Assembly: GCF_000226565.1 (NCBI RefSeq)
Contig: NC_016041.1
Location: forward strand, 3,844,001 to 3,908,000
DNA from: Glaciecola nitratireducens FR1064
Lineage (GTDB): Bacteria; Pseudomonadota; Gammaproteobacteria; Enterobacterales; Alteromonadaceae
Direction of reading: 5' to 3'
DNA: 64,000 nucleotides
In this document: piece after piece, positions 18,235-29,687 of the stretch
Layout: each line of letters starts with the position of its first letter
How positions within the stretch are numbered: position 1 is the stretch's first letter
Notes under the pieces: generated by a model
What the model saw: only the letters and a program-made list of their open reading frames with translations
Database searches by the model: none
Told to the model about the DNA's origin: nothing
Made by a program: the position numbers and the translations under genes

Positions 18235-18665
18235 ATTTTGCCGCCTTTAAACTTTTATACCCGAGTGCTTAAATCACATACAAGATTCAAATAGTCATTG
18301 CGATTTGTTCCCAACTAACAACTCAATCAAAGCTGTACAGTCGTATTGAAAGCGCGCGGGGAATTGAAGTTGACTAAATTGAGAGTAAAAAGAATAAACG
18401 ACATTCTTGTTCTATTCAACGAGTATTGATTTTGATGCGGATAAAGCTGAATTTAGTCAGCTTAATTTACTGACCAGTATAATGTTTAACTAACAAGGGT
18501 TCGGTAGGCGAACATTTTATTATTCTTCATCGCTTATCGATGATAGATTTAGATAATGAAGGCAGCTTGTTTATAATCGAATTATAGGTCCCTAAAGCTG
18601 CAGCCATTTTCAACGGCGCCCTTTGTCGCTGAATTTAAATTACTAGCTTCTTTAAAAGGAATCTC
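18235..18665. other. 431-bp intergenic region between two divergent genes
   Basis: It must hold promoters for the HD-domain gene (left) and the serine hydrolase (right). AAAAGGAATCTC just before 18666 provides a ribosome site. A TATAAT hexamer is present near 18477. No terminator, repeat, palindrome of the island type or coding remnant was recognised. Confidence 0.5.
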
Positions 18666-19847
18666 ATGCGCTTAATCCAATCTGCTATTACCTCAAGCTT
18701 CATTGCAATATTTCTCTCAAGCAGCGCATATGCAATGCAAGCTAAAGAGACTAGCGACAAAGCCTATTTCCCCGAAACCAATCAATGGCAAACAAAGCCT
18801 TCTGAGGCATTGGGTTTTGATCAGAGCAAGCTAAACGAAGCCATTAACTTTGCCAAAAGCAATGAGTACAGTGGTTCAAGAGACTTGCGTATTGCCATTT
18901 TAAAAGGCTTTGAACGAGAGCCTTTTCATGAAGTTTTAGGACCGACTAAAAAACGAGGCGGCCCGACGGGATTGATTATTAAAAATGGATACATTGCGGC
19001 ACAGTGGGGCAATCCTGAGCGAGTAGATATGACGTTCAGTGTTACCAAAAGCTACTTGTCGACAATAGCCGGATTAGCAGTAGACAAACAGTTGATTAAG
19101 AACGTGTCTGATCCCGTTGCTAATTATGTTTGGTCCGGTGAGTTTGAAGGTCGTCACAATAGTAAAGTGACTTGGGAACATTTATTGAATCAGTCTTCGG
19201 ATTGGTCGGGTGATTTGTTTGGTATCAAAGATTGGGCAGACCGTCCGCCTCGTGAGGGCGATATAGACGATTGGAAAAATCGAGCGTTAAACGAACCCGG
19301 TACCGTGATGGAATATAACGATGTACGCGTTAATTTATTAGCGTACTCTTTATTGCAAACGTGGCGTAAACCATTACCCATGGTGCTTAAAGAAAACCTG
19401 ATGGATGCTATAGGTGCTTCAACTACTTGGCGCTGGTTCGGATATGACCACGCTTGGGTTACTGTAGACGGCATGCAAATGAAATCTGTTACCGGAGGCG
19501 GTCACAGTGGTGGCGGGATATTTGTAAATACTGTAGACCAAGCTAGATTCGGTTTATTGTTTGCACGTGACGGTCAATGGGATGGCCAACAAATCATTTC
19601 TTCTGAATGGATTACTCGGGCAACCCAGTCGTCACCGGCTAATGAGAGCTACGGCTATATGTGGTGGCTCAATAAAGGGCCGCGAAAGTGGGAGCAAGTT
19701 GCTGATGAGTCTATTTATTATGCAGCGGGATTTGGCGGTAATTTTGTGGTTATCGACAAACAGCACGACATGGTTATTGTGACGCGTTGGTTAGAGCCTA
19801 ATAAGATTGGTGAGTTTGTAGACTTAGTTCTACAGAGTGTTAAATAA
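18666..19847 (+). CDS. beta-lactamase-related serine hydrolase (class C / EstB type), exported
   Basis: A 393-residue exported protein with a signal peptide (about residues 1-23, ending AYAMQA). The SxxK nucleophile motif is SVTK (about residue 126), a Tyr-containing second motif lies in EYNDVRVN (about 218), and the third strand motif region carries GGGHSGGG (about 280). This is the fold of class C beta-lactamases, D-aminopeptidases and EstB-type esterases. Members outside the AmpC clade usually cleave esters or peptides rather than beta-lactams. It stands alone at the right end of the catabolic island and could hydrolyse an ester substrate in the periplasm. Confidence 0.85.
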   Translation: MRLIQSAITSSFIAIFLSSSAYAMQAKETSDKAYFPETNQWQTKPSEALGFDQSKLNEAINFAKSNEYSGSRDLRIAILKGFEREPFHEVLGPTKKRGGPTGLIIKNGYIAAQWGNPERVDMTFSVTKSYLSTIAGLAVDKQLIKNVSDPVANYVWSGEFEGRHNSKVTWEHLLNQSSDWSGDLFGIKDWADRPPREGDIDDWKNRALNEPGTVMEYNDVRVNLLAYSLLQTWRKPLPMVLKENLMDAIGASTTWRWFGYDHAWVTVDGMQMKSVTGGGHSGGGIFVNTVDQARFGLLFARDGQWDGQQIISSEWITRATQSSPANESYGYMWWLNKGPRKWEQVADESIYYAAGFGGNFVVIDKQHDMVIVTRWLEPNKIGEFVDLVLQSVK

Positions 19848-19911
19848 GCTTACTCATCAGCAGTGCGCGTCTGAACTCATGCCATTGCAACAAGGTATTG
19901 CCGAAGTTTTC

Positions 19912-21354
19912 CTAAGCTAATTCTTTAATACAGTTTCGGCCTTCATTTTTTGCTTGATAAAGCGCGGTATCGGCGCGTTCAATCCAAGACTCAATGCTAT
20001 CGCCTATTTTATGTTGAGACATGCCAATGCTGATCGTTAGTTGAATATCCGCTTCAAAGGATTGTTGCTCAACTGCCTTCATGAGTCTTTTAGCGAAGGA
20101 CAGAGACTGTGTTTTATTTGCTTCAGGCAGTAATACTATAAATTCTTCGCCTCCCCACCTTGCCGCAATATCGCCAGCACGCAAAGCTGCTGTCAAAACG
20201 CCAGCAAATTCCTTTAACACTTTATCGCCGGTCATATGTCCATGTTGATCGTTAATTTTTTTAAAGAAATCGAGATCAACCATCATAATGACAGAATTGA
20301 TTTGCTCTCTCGAGAGACGAGCGAATTGTGTTTTTAACGCAGACATAAAATAGTGACGATTGTAAAGCGCGGTTAAATCATCATGAAAAGACACGTACTC
20401 TAGATTTTTGTTTGCGCTTGTTAGTGCTTGTTTAACCTGCTCAAGCTCTTCATTTTTGTTACTTAGTACGGTCATTACTTTCGCGGAAACAACATAGCGC
20501 CACAAAAGCATCAAGATAATGAGGCTGCCGCCTGCAAGGAAATAATAAAGCAGTGTATAGTCCGTTTCCTTAATGACTTGAACGTTACTCCACCTGTATA
20601 GGGTTTCATTATGCTGAGCGGTCGTGATTTTATCAATCGCCTGATTAAAGATAGGCACCAAAGCCTCGTTAGGCTTGGTAAAACCAATGCGCAATTTATC
20701 TTGGATAGAAATCCAACCATTTATTCTAAGAGATGTGAGCTCGAGTTGCTGTATGAGTAAATTTGTGGAGTACAAAGAGCCAACATAGACATCGAGAACT
20801 CCTTGTTCGACTGCTACGAGGCCCGCCTCTTCAGAAGGCACTACTTGAATGTTAACGCCCGGATAATACAGCGGTATTTCTTCTAGCAATCGATAACCAG
20901 AAACCACACCTAAACTCAAATCACCTATAGCGCTGACATCTTGCATAAACGGGATATCATTTTTGCTCACTAGCACATTGGGACCAAAAAAGTAAGGAAG
21001 GGTAAAGCTCAGGTATTTTTCGCGCTCGGCTGAGCTGTTCAACATCAACGTAAGATCGCAATCTCCAGCTTTGAGTCTGTCGGTCGTATCTTTCCAAGAT
21101 TTTGTTGGCAGTATATTAAATGAGTAGGGTGTTAGTTCGGAAAACAAGCTTAAATAATCGCTGGCTATACCTGTGTGCTTCCCATCTATTAACCCCTCAA
21201 AAGGCATCCAGTCTGGATCGACGCACAAGTTTAAGGTGTTCGCATCGCTCTGCTGGGCTGAAGCACTGAAAGTCATCGATAAAGAAACAATTAAGGCTAG
21301 GCCGATAATTATAGGCATTACGAACTGGCTAAACTGCCTTAATGAAAGCTTCAT
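19912..21354 (-). CDS. periplasmic-sensor diguanylate cyclase
   Basis: A 480-residue protein: signal/membrane segment (about 12-33), a periplasmic solute-binding domain of the family 3 type (about 40-255; NLCVDPDWMPFEG), a membrane helix (about 265-288), a short coiled segment and a GGDEF domain (about 320-478). The active site is GGEEF, preceded by an RxxD inhibitory site (RAGD), so it should make cyclic di-GMP and be product-inhibited. The periplasmic domain presumably senses an amino acid or similar small molecule. It lies alone between the serine hydrolase and groESL. Confidence 0.93.
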   Translation of the reverse strand: MKLSLRQFSQFVMPIIIGLALIVSLSMTFSASAQQSDANTLNLCVDPDWMPFEGLIDGKHTGIASDYLSLFSELTPYSFNILPTKSWKDTTDRLKAGDCDLTLMLNSSAEREKYLSFTLPYFFGPNVLVSKNDIPFMQDVSAIGDLSLGVVSGYRLLEEIPLYYPGVNIQVVPSEEAGLVAVEQGVLDVYVGSLYSTNLLIQQLELTSLRINGWISIQDKLRIGFTKPNEALVPIFNQAIDKITTAQHNETLYRWSNVQVIKETDYTLLYYFLAGGSLIILMLLWRYVVSAKVMTVLSNKNEELEQVKQALTSANKNLEYVSFHDDLTALYNRHYFMSALKTQFARLSREQINSVIMMVDLDFFKKINDQHGHMTGDKVLKEFAGVLTAALRAGDIAARWGGEEFIVLLPEANKTQSLSFAKRLMKAVEQQSFEADIQLTISIGMSQHKIGDSIESWIERADTALYQAKNEGRNCIKELA

Positions 21355-21588
21355 ACGTTGAATCGATAACCTTTTTATATTTTGAGTTACGCTCGCACAC
21401 TGAGCGATAATTCAACAATAATTGGTGATAAAATAAACTATAAGGCTATTCTATGCAACAGGCCATGTTATTATTAATTTTAACGATTGCTACCGAAAGT
21501 TCATTGCAGGTATATATTGAGAAAAATCATTTTTTTTGTGTTGAACAATCTTTATGTTTTCTTGACTTCACTACGAACAATTAAGCAC

Positions 21589-21619
21589 AAAAAAAGCACT
21601 AAGCGATTAAACTTAGTGC
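21589..21619 (-). terminator. intrinsic terminator of the groESL operon
   Basis: On the minus strand GGCACTAAG pairs with CTTAGTGC (arms 21619-21612 and 21603-21596) and runs into seven T (21595-21589). It lies about 80 nt past the groL stop. The rest of the 342-bp gap 21355-21696 is AT-rich and carries no other recognisable element beyond the presumed promoter of the cyclase gene. Confidence 0.9.
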
Positions 21620-21696
21620 CTCGATTACTATAATTTTTGAAGTGTACTTAGATTTTAATCTATTAATTTATAAGTAACTTAAAAATATATTTTGGC

Positions 21697-23346
<1,650 letters not shown>

Positions 23347-23455
23347 CTAAATTTATTGCTATCAACTGTTTGTTTTAGTCGGGACAAAACTCACCGGAAC
23401 AAACAGTTCGAATTAAACGTTAATAATTAAAACTGGACTATTGTGCAGTGATTTC

Positions 23456-23746
23456 TTATTCAACAATTGCCAAAATATCGCTTTCGCTAAGGATAAGAAC
23501 TTCTTCGCCGTCTAATTTTTCAGTTTTTACGCCGTAGCCGTCACTAAAGATGACCATGTCACCTACCTTTACGTCTAGTGCTTTAACGTCGCCGTTGTCT
23601 AAAACGCGACCATTGCCCACTGCAATTACTTTGCCGCGAGTTGATTTTTCAGCAGCGGAACCCGTTAATACGATGCCACCGGCTGATTTACTTTCTTGCT
23701 CTTCGCGTTTAATGATGACGCGGTCGTGTAAAGGACGAATTGCCAT
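23456..23746 (-). CDS. groS: co-chaperonin GroES
   Basis: A 96-residue lid protein of GroEL. The N-terminus [16 protein letters not shown], the mobile-loop region with [15 protein letters not shown] and the C-terminal [13 protein letters not shown] are canonical. The ATG at 23746 is chosen over an upstream in-frame start because CAGGAG lies just before it and all homologues start there. It is the first gene of the groESL operon. Confidence 0.98.
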   Translation of the reverse strand: MAIRPLHDRVIIKREEQESKSAGGIVLTGSAAEKSTRGKVIAVGNGRVLDNGDVKALDVKVGDMVIFSDGYGVKTEKLDGEEVLILSESDILAIVE

Positions 23747-23863
23747 TTTCAAATCTCCTGAAAATTCCAATGTTTTGGTTTAAGTGAAACAACTACTTAT
23801 TACTGAATAAGCAGCCGCGATTTTTTAGCAGCTTTGCTGCTATTAGTATCTGGATTGCGTGTA

Positions 23864-23893
23864 AAATGGGGTTGTCCCTAAATAACTCAAGGG
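23864..23893 (-). promoter_or_regulatory. sigma-32 (heat-shock) promoter of groESL
   Basis: On the minus strand CCCTTGAG (23893-23886) and CCCCATTT (23871-23864) are 14 bp apart, a close match to the sigma-32 consensus CTTGAAA...CCCCATNT. The mRNA leader is about 110 nt and contains a small hairpin (AGCAGC-AAA-GCTGCT) near 23840. The promoter sits immediately past the fxsA stop codon, so fxsA transcription may also run in. Confidence 0.92.
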
Positions 23894-23910
23894 CTTTTTA
23901 TAAAAAAATA

Positions 23911-24534
23911 TCAATTTGGACGATTTTTTTCTTCATCGCTCTCTGCTGTATCTTTTTTACTTTGCGTATTTGAAGAAGATATAGACTCAGGCTCCTCAGA
24001 TTTTCTGTCATCTTTACTATCAATAGCGGGTGTTTCCTCGCTTGTTTTTGATGCATTGGTTCTATCTTCATACTCGGCATCAAATACACTGCCATCGTCG
24101 TTATTTTGAGTAAATCCTGAGGAAGTATTAGCATTGAAGCCCTGCTGATGAAATGTAAACCCGCCTTGTACATTGCCCGACTTCATAAATGACTTAACCA
24201 AAGCTGCAGCAATGGGTGCGCGGGTGAAGGGGATAGTAAAAAGTAAGCCGACAATGTCTGTGATAAAACCGGGAGTGACTAGCAGCACACCTGCTACCAG
24301 TAACAATAAGCCTTCACTGAGTTCTTTCCCCGGCAGTTGACCTTCTGCCATTTTCAGTTGCACATCACGCAGCGTATTCGCGCCCTCCCTGCGCACAAAA
24401 TAAGCGCCGAAAAAAGCGGTGATAAGCACTATTGCGAAAGTATTCCAGCCACCAATATTGTCACTCACATTCAGCAGCAACATAATCTCGAGAATAGGCA
24501 GTATTGCAAAAAGTAAAAATAAGCGACCAAACAT
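23911..24534 (-). CDS. fxsA: FxsA-family membrane protein
   Basis: A 207-residue inner-membrane protein. The conserved FxsA core spans about residues 1-130 with hydrophobic segments (LFLLFAILPILEIMLL; AIVLITAFFGAYFV; LLLVAGVLLVTPGFITDIVG). In E. coli FxsA overproduction relieves phage F exclusion; the cellular role is unclear. The C-terminal 70 residues are hydrophilic, low in complexity and rich in Ser, Glu and Asp, and not part of the core. The position immediately upstream of groESL matches other gamma-proteobacteria. Confidence 0.9.
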   Translation of the reverse strand: MFGRLFLLFAILPILEIMLLLNVSDNIGGWNTFAIVLITAFFGAYFVRREGANTLRDVQLKMAEGQLPGKELSEGLLLLVAGVLLVTPGFITDIVGLLFTIPFTRAPIAAALVKSFMKSGNVQGGFTFHQQGFNANTSSGFTQNNDDGSVFDAEYEDRTNASKTSEETPAIDSKDDRKSEEPESISSSNTQSKKDTAESDEEKNRPN

Positions 24535-24766
24535 GCCGTCTCCTAGTGTCTTAAGTAGTGTCTTAAGTTTCTTTTAATAAACTTCTAATATCATTACTAT
24601 GTTTGGGCTAACGAGCTTATTTCAAGAGTAAGTCGATTTGCTCTGTACAACGAGTAAAAATAGTCAAACGTATATGAAAGAAGATAAGGTTACCGCAGGT
24701 CTTGTTGCATGCAACGGCCATTACAATACATACTGCACCCACTTGGATAAGAGGTTATACCGTTTT

Positions 24767-27082
24767 ATGAAGTTTTTTCAGCAATTTAAAATGTCACTTA
24801 GATCGTGGGCGCTAGTCGCAATGGCTGTTCTCATTGCCTATCCGCAAGCATGCAAAGCCCAAATTGATGTATCACCTCAAACTCTATTTCAAGACATGCC
24901 GAGCTTTCTAAAAGTAGATCAAGCGTTTCAAATGGATTTTGAACAATCGGGCAATCAACTCATCGTAAAATGGGACGTGGCAGAAGGGTATTATTTATAT
25001 AAGAAGCAGTTCAGCATTGAAGCCGATGGTGCACTTTTAGGCGAACCAATTTACCCAGAAGCAAGCGAAATTGAAGATGAATACTTTGGTTTATCTGAAG
25101 TGTTTAAACAAGATATTGAAGTCGTTTATCCGATAATAAAAGCAGATGCGGATGCGGTTATTAAAGTAAGATTTCAAGGCTGTGCAGAAGCGGGACTATG
25201 CTATCCGCCAAAGCAAAACGATATTTATCTGACCGCCGTAGCAATGAACAATCCAATACAAGAAGGTGAGTCCAATCCGTTTGATGATGCTAGCAAGATT
25301 AATAAATCTGACAGCAAAGATTCCTTACAAGATTTATTTGATGAACAACCGACATTCGTAAAAGTAGAAGAAGCCTTTGGATTTTCATTTGAGCAGGTAG
25401 ACGGAAAACTCATCGTCAATTGGGACATTGAAGATGGCTATTACCTTTATAAAAAACAATTCAAAACAGTCATAAATAACGGCGAATTAAGCGAGCCAGT
25501 TTATCCAGCTGCTACGCAAATTGAAGATGAATTCTTTGGTATTTCTGATGTCTTTTTTGAAGATATGACCGTTGAATATCAAATTGTCTGGGCAAAGCAA
25601 GACGCCGCGGTCAAACTCCGTTTTCAAGGCTGCGCGACAGCGGGTTTATGTTATCCGCCAACCACTAAGGTTATTTATTTAAATGCCGTTGGAGAGCCCG
25701 TTTTAACTGCTGCTAATGCAAATGGATCCTCAGCAGATAATAACTCAGCTCCACAGTCTGAACAGTTCCAACTAGCGGATCGTCTGCTATCAAACGACAG
25801 CTTTCTAATCACATTAGGTCTCTTCGTTTTACTAGGGCTCGGTCTTGCATTCACACCCTGCGTATTTCCAATGTACCCAATCCTCTCTAGCATTATCGTT
25901 GGCGCAGGAAAAAACAAATTAACCACATCAAGGGCCTTCTTCCTCTCGTTTGTATACGTACAAGGAATGGCGATAACCTATTCTCTATTGGGCTTAGTGG
26001 TTGCCTCTGCTGGCGTGCAATTTCAAGCAGCATTGCAATCGCCGACGATACTAATCATCTTCATCATTTTGTTCGTCGCATTAGCAATTGCTATGTTTGG
26101 CGGATATGAAATTCAATTGCCGTCAAAATGGCAAGAAAAACTAAATGGCGTAAGCAACAGCCAAAAAGCAGGTAACCCCATCGGCGTATTCATTATGGGC
26201 GTTATCTCAGGTTTAGTTGCATCTCCGTGCACTACTGCGCCGTTAACGGCAATTCTGCTGGTCATCGCACAAAGCGGTGACCTGACGCTAGGCTTCACTG
26301 CTCTTTATGCGTTGAGCATTGGTATGGGTATTCCGCTGATATTGTTTGGCATGACAGGCGGTAAATTACTACCAAAAGCGGGCCAATGGATGAATGTTGT
26401 GAAAGCAAGTTTCGGTTTCATGATGCTCAGTGTGGCCATTCTGTTTGTTGAGCGATTCATTATTGCTGACTGGACAATGTTGCTTTGGGTTGCTCTTGGT
26501 TTAGCCTTGTTTAGCTATTGGTTTGTGGTAAACCTTGACTCTAAAACAACCTTTCTTAAAGGCGTCCGTACGCTGGTAATTATGGTCGGCTTGGTGCTGT
26601 CTATTATTGCTGGTATGAATAGCACTGCAAAACTTGGTTTGCACAGTTTCTCACTTTTAGGATCTACCGCGCAGGTGCAAAGTTCTCAATATGACATTAA
26701 TACAAAAGGCCACCCCGAGTTCATGGTCGTAAAAAACTTAGAAGACCTTTATGGCAAGGTTGCTGCAGCTAGCGCTGACGGAAAGTCAGTTATGGTCGAC
26801 TTATACGCAGATTGGTGCGTTGCCTGCAAAGAGTTTGAATCTCGCACTTTCCCGGATCCCCAAGTAATCAAGGCGCTTGAAAACACAGTCTGGATGCAGA
26901 TTGATCTTACTGACAACACGCCAGAAGGACTTGAGTTTCAAGAGCAATTTAATATTACGGGATTACCCACGATACTTTTCTTTGATAAGAATGGTTATGA
27001 GTTACCCAGAGGACGAGTTACGGGCTTCATGAAAGCAGAACCCTTTGCAAAGCATGTTGAACAATTGCTAAATCAGGGCTAA
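24767..27082 (+). CDS. dsbD: thiol:disulfide interchange protein DsbD with duplicated N-terminal domain
   Basis: A 771-residue transmembrane reductase that carries electrons from cytoplasmic thioredoxin to periplasmic thiol proteins. The start at 24767 gives a proper signal peptide (about residues 1-32). Two homologous DsbD-alpha-type domains follow in tandem (about 40-155 and 190-300), each with GYYLYKKQF, an ED(E)(Y/F)FG segment and FQGCA.AGLCYPP with its Cys pair. Then come the eight-helix core with FTPCVFPMYP and ASPCTTAPL, and a thioredoxin-like C-terminal domain with WCVACK. Usual DsbD (about 565-620 residues) has one alpha domain. An in-frame reading from 24638 would add 43 residues without a signal and is less likely. 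Confidence 0.95.
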   Translation: MKFFQQFKMSLRSWALVAMAVLIAYPQACKAQIDVSPQTLFQDMPSFLKVDQAFQMDFEQSGNQLIVKWDVAEGYYLYKKQFSIEADGALLGEPIYPEASEIEDEYFGLSEVFKQDIEVVYPIIKADADAVIKVRFQGCAEAGLCYPPKQNDIYLTAVAMNNPIQEGESNPFDDASKINKSDSKDSLQDLFDEQPTFVKVEEAFGFSFEQVDGKLIVNWDIEDGYYLYKKQFKTVINNGELSEPVYPAATQIEDEFFGISDVFFEDMTVEYQIVWAKQDAAVKLRFQGCATAGLCYPPTTKVIYLNAVGEPVLTAANANGSSADNNSAPQSEQFQLADRLLSNDSFLITLGLFVLLGLGLAFTPCVFPMYPILSSIIVGAGKNKLTTSRAFFLSFVYVQGMAITYSLLGLVVASAGVQFQAALQSPTILIIFIILFVALAIAMFGGYEIQLPSKWQEKLNGVSNSQKAGNPIGVFIMGVISGLVASPCTTAPLTAILLVIAQSGDLTLGFTALYALSIGMGIPLILFGMTGGKLLPKAGQWMNVVKASFGFMMLSVAILFVERFIIADWTMLLWVALGLALFSYWFVVNLDSKTTFLKGVRTLVIMVGLVLSIIAGMNSTAKLGLHSFSLLGSTAQVQSSQYDINTKGHPEFMVVKNLEDLYGKVAAASADGKSVMVDLYADWCVACKEFESRTFPDPQVIKALENTVWMQIDLTDNTPEGLEFQEQFNITGLPTILFFDKNGYELPRGRVTGFMKAEPFAKHVEQLLNQG

Positions 27083-27169
27083 AAATTGTTAATTTCGGCG
27101 CAATAACTTATCTATAGTGAATCATCATTCGCACTAGTTACAGCGCCGAACGTATATAACGAGACCACC

Positions 27170-27451
27170 ATGAGCGAAAAAACCTTACAACTTCCAGAGC
27201 GATTCGATTTTGGGTATCACAGTGAATTTACTGAGCAATACCAAGCAAGACTGGCTGACGAAAGTGTGACTGAAATTACTTTGGACTTTAGTCGCGTGGG
27301 GTATTTAGACAGTTCAGCTCTAGGCATGATGGTGATGTTTCAAAAGAAAGCTAAGAGTAAAAACGTGCCCGTGAAAATTAAAGGAGCAAAAGACAGTGCG
27401 AAAGACATTTTACAGATAGCTAATTTCGATCGCCTTTTCAATATTGTATAA
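27170..27451 (+). CDS. STAS-domain protein (anti-sigma-factor antagonist type)
   Basis: A 93-residue single STAS domain. The motif YLDSSALGMM places Ser48 at the phosphorylation position of SpoIIAA-like antagonists, which are switched by a kinase and a PP2C phosphatase. It converges with a double-receiver GGDEF gene 85 bp away. In related marine bacteria such STAS proteins work with receiver proteins in biofilm or motility control, but no partner kinase is in the window, so this is inference. Confidence 0.88.
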   Translation: MSEKTLQLPERFDFGYHSEFTEQYQARLADESVTEITLDFSRVGYLDSSALGMMVMFQKKAKSKNVPVKIKGAKDSAKDILQIANFDRLFNIV

Positions 27452-27536
27452 GTCAGCGTGAATACAAATAAATAAAACCTCAGTCAGATCGCAGCGAAAC
27501 TGACAGCTAACATCTTGTAACCACAGATGCAGCACT

Positions 27537-29216
27537 CTACTCTTTAAAAATGCTTATCTTATTACGACCACCTACCTTAGATGCATATAGGGCTTGGTCC
27601 GCCTGATTGATTGCATGCGGCAAGCTGTCGTTTTCTGCTAAATCAGCTAAACCAATGCTAAAAGTAGCACGAAATACTGTGTCCTTAAATTCAAAGTCGA
27701 TTGCAGCGAATGCGTCTTTAATGGCATTGAGTTTTTCAACAGATTCTTCTGGACTAGCACCCACTAAGACAATCATGAATTCTTCACCACCATAACGACC
27801 AATGTAGTCAGTTGTGCGTAAAGAACGCGATAACAGTTGCCCTAGCCCGCTTAAAACTTTATCTCCAGCAGCATGACCATAGGTATCGTTCACACTCTTA
27901 AAATGATCAAGATCTAACATTGCGATAGAGGCATTACTCTTCTGACGATGGGCCAAACGAAAGCTGTTCATCGCCGCTTCCATAATTTGCCCGTGATTCA
28001 GCAAACCGGTTAAGCTATCTTTTGATACGAACTCTCGAACACCCAATGAGCGTTTTAATCGAGTAAGCAAAAGATCGATAACTAGAGCAGGGGGGGTGCT
28101 TTTTGAAATAACATCTTCGGCTCCACCTTGCAAAGCAGCCAATTTAGTCTCTAGCTGTTCATCACCCGTTAAAAATACGATGGGAGTAAAATCGAACTGC
28201 TTCTGCTGACGGATCATTTTTGCTGCATCGAGCCCGCTCACTCCTGGCATATTCATATCTAAAAGAAACAAATCTGGGTAAATATCATCTAAGCAAGAGA
28301 ACATTTGTTCGACTGAATCCATGAAGTAAACCTCACACTGAGCGTCTTCCAAAAGTGTCTGATAAAACTCACCCATCAATTTGTGATCATCGATAAACAC
28401 GATTCGATAATCGCGTGCTTTTTGTAGATTCAAAACACGATTTATTTTTTCAATAACGCCTAATATCGATGTCGGTTTTACAATAAAGTCGACGACACCT
28501 GCGCGGACCGCTGCCAAGCGCATTTCAAAATTAAATAGTCCTGAGTGAGAAATGACTTTAGTGCCTAGATGAGTTAACTCAGCAGCAAACTCGAATACTT
28601 GTGCAGTTGATACTTCAGGCATCAAGATGTCTAACAATACTAAATCAAACTGACGCTTAGGCTGCTTTTTCTTGAGCTCCCCTATGCTTTCAAAATATTC
28701 AACATTAAAATTAAATTCCGAAACCAATTCCGCAAGCGCCATTCCCGAGACCTTTTCATCGTCAACAATAGCAATGCTCATTCGTCTGTTTTGCTTTGCG
28801 GCAAGACTCAAGTTTTGCTCCACCGCTCCGTCGCTAACAGCGGCGCTAGTTTCAATTAGCAGGGGGTTAGATACTTTTTGAGTGCTAGAGATAAGTTGAC
28901 TAAGCAACTGATCAACCTCAGTAGCTACTTGGCCAAAATTTTCTTTTTCACAGAGAATGTCTGAGCACGCTTTGGTGATCCTAGACAGTATGCTCTGCAA
29001 GGAAGGCAGAGCTAAGTCAGACACAGACTCATTGAGTTCTTCAACACAAACACGCAAAGGTTCCAACAGCGCCACGCTTTGTTGCTTACGCGCATCTGCC
29101 CAAAGCCTGATTATAATTTTCAGTTCCGCTTTAAATTTAGTATCAAAGTCACTGGGTATAGTAATGACAAATCTCCTGACAGCCTTAGATAAATTAAACT
29201 TTAACGTCGAATGCAC
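27537..29216 (-). CDS. double-receiver GGDEF response regulator
   Basis: A 559-residue cytoplasmic protein. An N-terminal helical segment of about 110 residues (possibly Hpt-like, but no clear phosphorylatable His motif) is followed by receiver 1 (about 145-262, Asp196 in LVLLDILMP), receiver 2 (about 270-390, Asp320 in LFLLDMNMP) and a GGDEF domain (about 410-556). GGEEF and an upstream RxxD (RTTD) are intact, so it should make cyclic di-GMP with product inhibition. The only start giving the full N-terminus is GTG at 29216, without a clear ribosome site; the start is uncertain. Confidence 0.9.
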   Translation of the reverse strand: MHSTLKFNLSKAVRRFVITIPSDFDTKFKAELKIIIRLWADARKQQSVALLEPLRVCVEELNESVSDLALPSLQSILSRITKACSDILCEKENFGQVATEVDQLLSQLISSTQKVSNPLLIETSAAVSDGAVEQNLSLAAKQNRRMSIAIVDDEKVSGMALAELVSEFNFNVEYFESIGELKKKQPKRQFDLVLLDILMPEVSTAQVFEFAAELTHLGTKVISHSGLFNFEMRLAAVRAGVVDFIVKPTSILGVIEKINRVLNLQKARDYRIVFIDDHKLMGEFYQTLLEDAQCEVYFMDSVEQMFSCLDDIYPDLFLLDMNMPGVSGLDAAKMIRQQKQFDFTPIVFLTGDEQLETKLAALQGGAEDVISKSTPPALVIDLLLTRLKRSLGVREFVSKDSLTGLLNHGQIMEAAMNSFRLAHRQKSNASIAMLDLDHFKSVNDTYGHAAGDKVLSGLGQLLSRSLRTTDYIGRYGGEEFMIVLVGASPEESVEKLNAIKDAFAAIDFEFKDTVFRATFSIGLADLAENDSLPHAINQADQALYASKVGGRNKISIFKE

Positions 29217-29687
29217 ACAGATGATTTAGCTGCTGTCGCATTGTAGTTTATTGAAGTACTTTTCCATAGGGCTGGGGTTTACTGGTTCTTTAACGTACTG
29301 TAGCCGAGTAAACAGATTGCATTTCTTCTTGAGAAACTATAACCAAACCTTGTTCCATTTAGACTATAGTATTACATACGTATAAAAACTCAATAACTCT
29401 TTATAACGCAGCCTAAAGAATGATTTGTACTCTCTAAGTAAGCTAAAGCATTCATTCCTATCTTCAGGTGTGGGCCAAGGCTCAAACATGTGCGAAAATA
29501 TACGGCTAACTTCGCTGATTAGACCAGTAATTTACTGAATCTTTGTAGCGATCTGTGTATATTTCACTTATTAGAGAATTTAAGAACAATTTTTTGAAGT
29601 AATTGACTGCTTGTTGGCACTTTAGGAACTAAGATGTCAAAATAAAGTCAACTTAACGACTTGTTCACCGAAAATATAAGCATTTTA
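29217..29687. other. 471-bp AT-rich intergenic region upstream of aroQ
   Basis: It separates the divergent GGDEF gene and aroQ. It should contain promoters for both. A 41-codon minus-strand reading frame (29364-29489) has a protein-like composition but no ribosome site and no recognised relative. No terminator, repeat or RNA gene was found. Confidence 0.4.

Noticed and set aside
18666-19847. Antibiotic-resistance beta-lactamase
   Set aside because: The serine-hydrolase motifs are present, but the Tyr and third motifs differ from AmpC and the context is catabolic. An esterase or peptidase role is more likely.
23826-23848. AGCAGC/GCTGCT hairpin in the groES leader as a terminator
   Set aside because: In the direction of groESL transcription it is followed by A residues rather than T, so it cannot be an intrinsic terminator for that strand.
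28403-28415. TTCGATAATCGCG, close to the island palindrome
   Set aside because: It is internal to the double-receiver GGDEF coding sequence and lacks the final AA. Treated as chance.
29364-29489. 41-codon minus-strand frame in the gap before aroQ, with protein-like composition
   Set aside because: It has no ribosome site, no upstream coding context and no recognised relative. A decayed gene is possible but cannot be supported.
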